Assembly: GCA_012934845.2 (NCBI GenBank)
Contig: WNNJ02002011.1
Span: 124,001-188,000 of the forward strand
DNA length: 64,000 nucleotides
Source: Pomphorhynchus laevis
Lineage: Eukaryota > Acanthocephala > Palaeacanthocephala > Echinorhynchida > Pomphorhynchidae
Reading direction: 5' to 3'
In this document: positions 56,839 to 64,000 of the stretch, in pieces
Position numbering within the stretch: position 1 is the stretch's first letter
Layout: each line of letters starts with the position of its first letter
The notes under the pieces: generated by a model
Database searches by the model: none
Told to the model about the DNA's origin: nothing
The model's input: only the letters and a program-made list of their open reading frames with translations
Program-made: the position numbers and the translations under genes

Positions 56839-58053
56839 TATAAAATAATATAGAACGTAATTATATATTAATAATTATATTTAATATATAATTATAATAA
56901 TTAATATATAATTACAATGATTAATATTAATTACTAATTAATTATTATGCTACACATGTAGGAAATCAGACTGACAAATAAACGTTAAGCGGAAATCATA
57001 TCAGCTAACTAATTCTACTCATTAAGTTTTAAAAATAATTCGAAATTTATTTTTAATTAATTTAAATCGAATTTAAAATAGATTTTATGTAAAAGAGTAA
57101 AATCCATTTTATATTTAAATCTATTTTACACACTAAAATATAAAGGTAACAATAAATTTAAAATATTTATTATTAACTAAAGATTTATTAATCACTTTGA
57201 GTTGTTAAAATATCAAGTAAATTTAATTTTATTTTGTTTTATAAATTTAAGTTATTTAATTAATAAATTAAAGTTTATTAAATTGATTATTTAAGTTGTG
57301 ATACAAATTACCACAATGATGTGTTAATTATTAAATACAATATTAAATTAAGTCTATGAAAAATTAAGTGAAACTGGATCGGCTGGCTTGTAGAAGCTCT
57401 CAGGAATTCAGAAAATCCATTTGGACCAAGTACACTTCGATAAAGAAACCAAGGATGTTAAAAAAGATTAAAGGACATGTTATGTCAGCTAACACGTCAA
57501 TGAAGTGAAAAAAAATAAAGTGAAACTCGACTATGAACTGAAATTCCAAAACAATTACGACAATTTTAATTTTTTTCGGTTGTTTTCAAAGAGCGAGTAA
57601 ATATAAACGCGATAATTGAACTTTCTTTATTGGATAATTTGTTCGCCACCAAAATTTCGAAAACTAAATTTTAATTTATTAAAATTCTTTTGATTTAATA
57701 AGTAAGGCTAAAAACATGGATTTAAAGTTTATGTAATTTATCTGCATTAAATGCACCCAAACAAATTCAGTTTGCCATTTTTATTGGGTAATTACCAAAT
57801 TTTTAATAATGAGTCAATTTTTAGAATTTTAAAAGACAGGATTACGATGAGGTTTTAAAAAAGTACATATTCCCATTTCAGCAATCAGTATGCAGCCGTT
57901 TGATAGGGATATAAGGAAAAGTGGCAGCATATTTGATATGCAATATTTTAAGTTTAGTTATTTTAATAAATTTTTCTCTCTAAAAAATCGGAGTATAATC
58001 ATCTTTCTAATTATAGTCACATTATAATTGTAAAATGTAAAAAAATTACCTAC

Positions 58054-58389
58054 CAGCCATGGGCATTCTCCTTTCCGGCATAACTGATCACTTCTAAGTT
58101 TTGTAATCGTTCTCAACTGACTATTGCACTTCCTAACTCCACATTTATTAAAATCGTATTCCGTCTTGGTTAAATTTTCTTTAAATTCCTTATTGTATTT
58201 TACTGATATACAATGTTTGGATCCACATCGCTTTATTCGCACGTTAGCAAAGTCATGATCAGTGCCAAACTGGAAGCATTTTATACAATCAGTCCACCTA
58301 AAATTATAGCTGTCTTCCGGCCTACTCTCATTAATCTCCCAATGTTGTAACATTAACAGAAACAAAATTTCCAATAGTAGCTTAAGCAT
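58054..58389 (-). CDS. Secreted serine protease, exon 1 (signal peptide + Cys-rich prodomain)
   Basis: First ATG at 58,389; the open frame extends three codons upstream but without ATG. Residues 1-22 form a signal peptide with core LLLEILFLLML. Then comes a Cys-rich segment with eight cysteines in a rough repeat: DCIKC, RCGSKHC, KCGVRKC, LCRKGEC. The last pair matches the C22-C27 loop of coagulation-type proteases (CKDGECPW). The exon ends CPWL at 58,054 with donor CTG|GTAGGT; 10 codons further the frame is intronic. Where active proteases have R-IVGG there is K-LRSD, so standard zymogen activation is in doubt. The prodomain family is not recognised. Confidence 0.82.
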
Positions 58390-58440
58390 GTTTTGCAAAT
58401 GTTTAGTTTCAAATTGTTGAGCTAAGCCCAGTCATCATAC

Positions 58441-58446
58441 TTTATA
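58441..58446 (-). promoter_or_regulatory. TATA box of the protease gene
   Basis: The minus strand reads GCATATAAAG, about 52-57 bp upstream of the ATG at 58,389. This would place transcription start roughly 25-30 bp before the ATG and give a short 5' leader. Confidence 0.6.
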
Positions 58447-59200
58447 TGCGTGCATTTACCCTGGGATGTGACACCTAGATGTGACATTTTTCTGATATTC
58501 ATCTTTGTAAAGAAGATCAAATACAAAAGGCAGTAAATATTAATAAAAATATAGATGTAAATGATGTTTTTTTGCTATGAAGTGATTCTATCAAGAAAAT
58601 TATTAATTTAAACGACATTATTGCCTAGAATAATTTTTAGTATATTTTATCAGTTCTTCATGCGAAATTTTATTATCATATTCCTTACTTAAAGACAGAT
58701 TAAAGAGTGGTAAACTATTACTCACCCGTGATTTTAGATTGATAGAGTCATGGTGACGTTTACCCTGAGTTAGGTAACCTAAAAATGTATTTACTAAATC
58801 TTTACAAGTAGTTGACGATTACCAAGAGAGTGGAAACCAATTCTATGTTGAATCGATGCAATAAATAATTACTTAGTCTGCTCTTTGCACATTCTATTGT
58901 ATATTCTTAACGCTCCCAAGAGTTGTTTAATAAAAAAGAAACGTCAAATAAAAGAACAATTTGCTATTATTTTTAGTACCTCGTTTAAAAGATTGTTGCT
59001 TGTGGTTTGTTTCTTACCACTGAATTCTACTGCATATTAATATAAATTGTATTTTTTACATTTGTAGAAACAAACCATCATTTGTTTCAAATGATTGGGA
59101 AAATATTATAAAGACATTATAATTTTTCTATTAAAATTATTTGCAAATAAATTGCGAATTTTATATTCGTTTTAATAGAAAATTGATTTTCACAAGTCAT
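58447..59200. other. Intergenic stretch upstream of the protease
   Basis: AT-rich, no supported gene. It may hold distal regulatory sequence of the protease, but no motif was recognised. Confidence 0.4.
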
Positions 59201-60920
59201 AATTCAAAAAATTTATGTTCTTTAAATTACATTATAGCTAATTCATAGATATTTAATTACATTATAGTTAATTACATTATAGCTGATTACATCGATATTT
59301 AATTATATTATAAATAATTACATTATAGTAAATTATATTATTGTTAATTACATTAAATTTCATTACATTAAAGCTAATTACATTAAAGTTCATTACATTA
59401 TAGTTAATTACATTAAAGTTAATTACATTATAGCTAATTACATTGATATTATATTACATTATAGTTAATTACATTGTTGTAAATTATTGTAAATTTCATT
59501 ATAGCTAATTACATTATAGTTAATTACATTAAATTTCATTACATTAAAGTTAATTACATATAAGTTTATTACATTATAGCTAATTATTGTTAATTACGTT
59601 AAAGTTAATTACATATAAGTTTATTACATTATAGCTAATTATTGTTAATTACATTATAGCAAATTACATTGTAGTTAATTACCTTATAGCTAATTACATT
59701 GATATTTAATTACATTATAGCTAATTACATTGATATTTAATTATATTATAACTAATTACATTGATATTTAATTACATTATAGTAAATTATATTATTGTTA
59801 ATTACATTAAAATTCATTACATTAAAGTTAATTACATTAAAGTTCATTACATTACAGTTAATTACATTAAAGTTAATTACATTACAGCTAATTACATTGA
59901 TATTTAATTACATTATAGTTAATTATATTGATATTTAATTACATTACAGCTAATTACATTGATATTTAATTATATTATAACTAATTACATTGATATTTAA
60001 TTACATTATAGTAAATTATATTATTGTTAATTACATTAAAATTCATTACATTAAAGTTAATTACATTAAAGTTCATTACATTACAGTTAATTACATTAAA
60101 GTTCATTACATTATAGCTAATTACATTGATATTTAATTACATTATAGTTAATTACATTATTGTTAATTATTGTTAATTTCATTATAGCAAATTACATTGT
60201 AGTTAATTACCTTATAGTTAATGACATTTTAGTTAATTACATTGATATTTAATTACATTATAGCTAATTACATTATAGTTAATTACATTAAAGTTAATTA
60301 CATATAAGTTTATTACATTATAGCTAATTATTGTTAATTACGTTAAAGTTAATTACATATAAGTTTATTACATTATAGCTAATTATTGTTAATTACATTA
60401 TAGCAAATTACATTGTAGTTAATTACCTTATAGCTAATTACATTGATATTTAATTACATTATAGCTAATTACATTGATATTTAATTATATTATAACTAAT
60501 TACATTGATATTTAATTACATTATAGTAAATTATATTATTGTTAATTACATTAAAGTTCATTACATTAAAGTTAATTACATCAAAGTTCATTACATTATA
60601 GCTAATTATATTGATATTTAATTACATTATAGTTAATTACATTATAGTTAATTACATTATTGTTAATTATTGTTAATTACATTATAGCAAATTACATTGT
60701 GGTTAATAACCTTATAGTTAATGACATAATAGTCAAGTACATTGATATTTAATTATATTAAAGTTAATTACATTGATATTTAATTACATTATAGCTAATT
60801 ACATTTTAGTTAATCACAATTTTGTTAATTATTGTTAATTACATTATAGCAAATTACATTGTAGTTAATGACATTATAGTTAATTGCGTTATATTTAATT
60901 ACATTTTTACATTGTAGTTT
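59201..60920. repeat. 1.7-kb AT-rich minisatellite, 15/16-bp units
   Basis: Tandem units of the form TAATTACATTATAGT, with variants TAATTACATTAAAGT, TAATTACATTATAGC and TAATTACATTGATATT. Higher-order copies are visible: the passage attattgttaattacgttaa flanked by acatataagttta occurs near 59,580 and again near 60,330, and longer flanking blocks match too. Unit and composition differ from the 14-bp satellite, so it arose separately. Confidence 0.93.
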
Positions 60921-61079
60921 CATAATTTGGCACTTCTGAAAATTATTAAATAGATTAGCTAAAAGCTAATTTATTAATTTTGGTGGTAAATAAAAATTAT
61001 TAAAAAATTTCAGAAATGAATTTCTGAAACCGCATTTTCCAAGACAATTTTTTCGTTAACTGTGATTATCACAAAACTG
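60921..61079. other. Unassigned spacer
   Basis: Nothing recognisable between the minisatellite and LINE J. Confidence 0.4.
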
Positions 61080-62395
61080 TTCAATCCTATATAGTATCAC
61101 GAATATGCTATACAACAAACGTTTTGGAGTTTCAAAGGACTACGAAAAAAAAACACTCAAATCAACAATTACAACTGGATCTTCTGGAATAAAGGTTAGT
61201 GACTTAATTGTTAATCGGAAAATTGAGAAGCTTCCTCCAATAAAAAACCGGTTAACCTAGTGAACGTCATCCCTTCTATTCCAATACAAAAAAAATCAAT
61301 ATTTTAATGAATTCCTTAGGAAATTTATAAGCTTACAACCTAACAGAATCATGATTAATTCCGCTAAAGTAATGCATAATTACTATAGAATTTTGTTTGT
61401 TTCTTCTGACATAGCAACCTCCTACACTAAATTCTTTAAAGAAAAATTTTCCAACAACGGAACACTGGTATCAAAACCAATTTTAGCATTTGTAAAGATA
61501 ACGAATATACTTTCTGATCAAGATGATTTAGAAGAGCTGAAAAACGTTATTCTCTACACAATATTCGTCTTATTAAGAATATATAAGATCACAATCTTCC
61601 CGTTGCATTTGCAAACACTGAAGAGGACAACGTTTATATTCTATCGAACTCTGCATCCAATCCGTTTATTGAGTTGGAATTTGAATTTCACAGTGGCAAG
61701 CACAGACAACATCACGTTTCCACATTGTAATATTTCACATGTGGGGGCACTGGAGCTCAACCTGTGGAAGAAAAAGGACTTGCGGTGTCTGTGGATCGGG
61801 AGATGTAGATCATGACGCACATGCAAGGTTGCTTTTAGTTGTACTAACTGTGAAACTCAAACACCTTTCTTGGTCAATAAAATGCTCGGTTTTTAAAGAT
61901 TACGTGATTAGATATTTAAAGAAGAACATACACTCTCCCCACCCTCACTAGGATAAATACGGAGTGTGGCTCATCAGGAATTAATTTGGAAGATATGTTT
62001 AGTTTCTTTAGATCGCTTCAAGAAACAGCACGATCAATTCAATCGCTGATAGCCCATTTGACGACAAATACACCCTCGACAATAGCCTCTTTCTCGGTTG
62101 CCATGTCTTCCTAGAAGATAGCTAAATCAAATATTTCTAATACTTATTCTAAAAGAAAATCCACATCCTCCTCCAAGAAAAATATGCCTTCTTCCAAGAC
62201 GATGCCTCCGTTTAAGATATCCAAACAGCAAACAAACCTGTAGAGACTGGCGGACGCGCCTAACATAAGAAATGAAGATATCGCCCGTGGGCAAGTATCT
62301 CAATCTTGTCCAGCTGGGTGTAAGAAGGGAAACTTTATCACCTCCGGTTACGACTAGGAGGCATCCCACTCCTGCTAACTTAACACAATGTAAAG
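61080..62395 (+). pseudogene. LINE J ORF1 remnant
   Basis: The N-terminal part reads GIKVSDLIVNRKIEKLPPI near 61,190, matching KVSDLLPMF of copy C. 61,351-61,815 reads SKPILAFVKITNILSDQDDL and NLNFTVASTDNITFPHCN. The knuckle continues as MWGHWSSTCGRKRTCGVCG at 61,739. The C-terminal basic tail (PPFKISKQQ) is near 62,205. Frame changes separate the pieces. Confidence 0.7.
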
Positions 62396-63004
62396 TAATC
62401 GAGAGCATTGATTACTGAATATCCTTCAGTGGAATTCGGGAGGTGCTTCCGCCCTTAGCTTTCTATTTGGTCGAGATGCAGATGTTATCGTCCTTCAGGA
62501 TACGTGGTCTATCCGCCTCTCCCTAAAAATTACTCGATTTATTCCTAAGCACATATACACCCACTATACTCCGCGAATAACCCCACCTCATTCCTCTTTA
62601 TCTTGAGGTATTTTAACCCCAGTAAAGAGCTCCTTAAGTTCATCCATCTTACTAAACTATTCTTGTCCAGCCGTCTTGTTTAGCTATATTACTCTGTAAA
62701 AACGTAAAACGCATTAGCATAGTCAATATCTATATCTGGCCAAGAGAAATTCCCAAGAACCGTTACCTCCTAGATCGTATACTGGGTAGTGGTTATGACA
62801 TGCTACTTGGTGACTTTAACGACAGAACTGGTCGTTAGATTAATACAGCAATCCGCAGGAACATGAACGATTATCTCATTCACAAACCACCATCCCCACC
62901 TTTCATTGCTCAGCAACTAATTCTCTCTTTGACATATTGCTGTTACATAAGATGTGGTTGTTAAAATCCATCTGTACTGATCAATCACGCCAAAAACAGA
63001 CCAC

Positions 63005-63036
63005 CTCTCATGACCTAATTCGTTAGGTCATGAGAG
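63005..63036. repeat. Perfect 14-bp hairpin with TTCG loop in LINE J
   Basis: ctctcatgacctaa, loop ttcg, ttaggtcatgagag. A further partial repeat, aattcgttaggtcatga, follows to 63,060. Other LINE copies have only ctctcatgacctaattcg here, so the inverted part was added after insertion, most likely by local template switching. Confidence 0.85.
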
Positions 63037-63350
63037 TTGATTCTAATTCGTTAGGTCATGACCTAATTCGGCGGATAGAGGAAGATACGTTGCTTAGGAG
63101 AAGATATCACTTTGACCTCATCAGAGTGGCTTTCTTTCAGACAGCTATCCAACTCTTCCCCAGAATTGGCAATGAGAGCTTGACCGAATTTTATCCCTAC
63201 CTCTCATCGCTAGCTACCGTTATCCTTTCGACTACCTATAAAGGTCAATATGCAATCCCACTTCAACAAAACTCAAGATCCTAGCTAAAATGCTACACCT
63301 TCCCAACATCTCTATTTCCGCCAGACATGGCCTCTCGAATGAATACTGGA

Positions 63351-64000
63351 TCACTAGATATAGGTTCCAGCTGAGCAAGGATAGGGTGAGCATAGCTCGC
63401 CTTAACCCTTCTCAGTCTTCCTTTTGGAAAATATTCAAGGAGGAAAAGTTTGTCTGCTGGAAGGATAGAGCTTTGCGTTGGATTGGTAGTATAAGCCTTA
63501 ATAATGTTTTGAAGAAGTCACTATCCCTACATAATGATGAAGCCACTCAATCACCCCAACCAATCTCGCCTTCGGGTGACTTCAGGAGCATGGACTTATC
63601 TGTTACAAATGTCCTTAATTCCTGGAGACTACTTCCGGGCACCTCTAAATCCGTCGCTCCACTATCTTCTCGGGTACTAAAGCTAAAGCTCTAGATATAG
63701 GTTCCTGCTGAGCAGGGATAGGGCGAGCATAGCTCGCCTTAACCCTTCTCAGTCTTCGTTTTGAAAAAATATTCAAGGAGGAAAAGTTTGTCTGCTGGAA
63801 GGATAGAGCTTTGTGTTGGATTTGTAGCATGGACCTTGACAAAGTTTTGGAGGAGTCACTATCCCTATATAATTATGAAGCTACTCAATATCCCCAACCA
63901 ATCCCGCCTTGGTGTAACTTTAGGAGCAGGGACTTATCTGTCACATATACCCTAAAATCCTGGAGTGACTTCCAGGCACCTTCAAATCTCACGCGCAGCT
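63351..64000 (+). repeat. Tandem duplication of about 340 bp in LINE J linker
   Basis: The segment beginning ctagatataggttccagctg near 63,353 (FWKIFKEEKFVCW region) starts again near 63,692 with about 5-10% differences and runs to the window end. It is either a local duplication or a junction with a second LINE copy. Confidence 0.8.

Larger units (their letters stand above)
54762..58053 (-). other. Intron of the protease gene (3,292 bp)
   Basis: Donor GTAGGT at 58,053, acceptor TTATTTTAG ending at 54,762, phase 0. It contains the 76-bp tandem repeat (55,320-55,625), a perfect 24-bp palindrome (56,226-56,249), an unrecognised coding-like segment (56,590-56,838) and long AT-rich filler. Boundaries are inferred from frame continuity and domain fit, without transcript evidence. 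Confidence 0.7.
61080..64000 (+). mobile_element. LINE copy J (plus strand), runs off the window
   Basis: The same LINE family in the opposite orientation. It has ORF1 (61,080-62,395), the endonuclease and linker, and then a tandem duplication of the linker/RT-entry region that runs off the window end. Local rearrangements near 63,005-63,065 and 63,690 are described separately. Confidence 0.85.
62407..64000 (+). pseudogene. LINE J ORF2 remnant (endonuclease + RT start)
   Basis: The start codon region is shortened near 62,407. The endonuclease N-terminus reads NILQWNSGGASALSF and RDADVIVLQDTWSIRL, and GDFNDRTGR is at about 62,810-62,840. 63,030-63,284 reads EEDTLLRRRYHFDLIRVAFF and LFPRIGNESLTEF; 63,290-63,694 reads MLHLPNISISARH, QSSFWKIFKEEKFVCWKDRA and LLPGTSKSVAPLSSRV. 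After about 63,690 the linker segment starts again. Multiple breaks; RT core beyond the window. Confidence 0.8.

Noticed and set aside
59201-60920. TAATTACATTATAGT array as telomeric repeat
   Set aside because: The unit is long, variable and internal, and does not resemble known telomere repeats.
1-64000. tRNA or rRNA genes
   Set aside because: No convincing A/B box or rRNA core sequence was seen by eye; a dedicated scan would be needed to exclude them.

Overview
ORGANISM. The window comes from an AT-rich, repeat-dominated metazoan genome, most likely an invertebrate. The evidence is a secreted chymotrypsin-fold protease split by a spliceosomal intron, a TATA-box promoter, APE-type LINEs with Jockey-like ORF1 zinc knuckles, Penelope-like elements (PLEs) of several kinds, a FLYWCH-MULE DNA transposon and long minisatellites. 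I cannot fix the phylum; a nematode or an arthropod would both fit. Nothing looks prokaryotic. LAYOUT. 1-23.6 kb is a head-to-tail pile of copies of one LINE family, all on the minus strand (called A, A', B, C, D, E, F, G here), broken at 11.5-13.9 kb by a Penelope-like element whose GIY-YIG endonuclease lies N-terminal to its reverse transcriptase (Naiad-type order). 23.6-28 kb is gene-empty AT-rich DNA with an old tandem triplication of about 300 bp and several hairpins. 28-29.3 kb holds two more LINE fragments (X, H). 29.4-38.3 kb is a graveyard of Penelope-like elements: one canonical Penelope, and three fragments with a C-terminal GIY-YIG domain preceded by a Cys motif. It is interrupted by an apparently intact MULE (34,421-36,116, perfect 9-bp target duplication) and a 753-bp non-autonomous TIR element (36,956-37,708). 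38.5-40.3 kb is a tandem array of units of about 460-495 bp, each carrying a type-I hammerhead ribozyme or its remnant (retrozyme-like). 41-42.8 kb is LINE copy I, split by a 258-bp solo LTR. 43.65-53.7 kb is one minisatellite of about 10 kb with a 14-bp unit and higher-order duplications. 54.0-58.45 kb is the only recognisable host gene: a two-exon, minus-strand secreted serine protease, with a 3.3-kb intron that holds a 76-bp tandem repeat. 59.2-60.9 kb is a second minisatellite with 15/16-bp units. 61-64 kb is LINE copy J on the plus strand. HOW IT FITS TOGETHER. Apart from the protease, almost everything is mobile DNA. Nesting gives relative ages: the MULE and the solo LTR are younger than what they interrupt. 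The LINE copies abut 5'-end to 3'-tail at several junctions, which suggests either target preference or end-attachment. The hammerhead array sits about 250 bp from a PLE fragment, in line with the published link between PLEs, hammerhead ribozymes and retrozymes. All functional statements rest on motif reading by eye; no alignment or database search was run.
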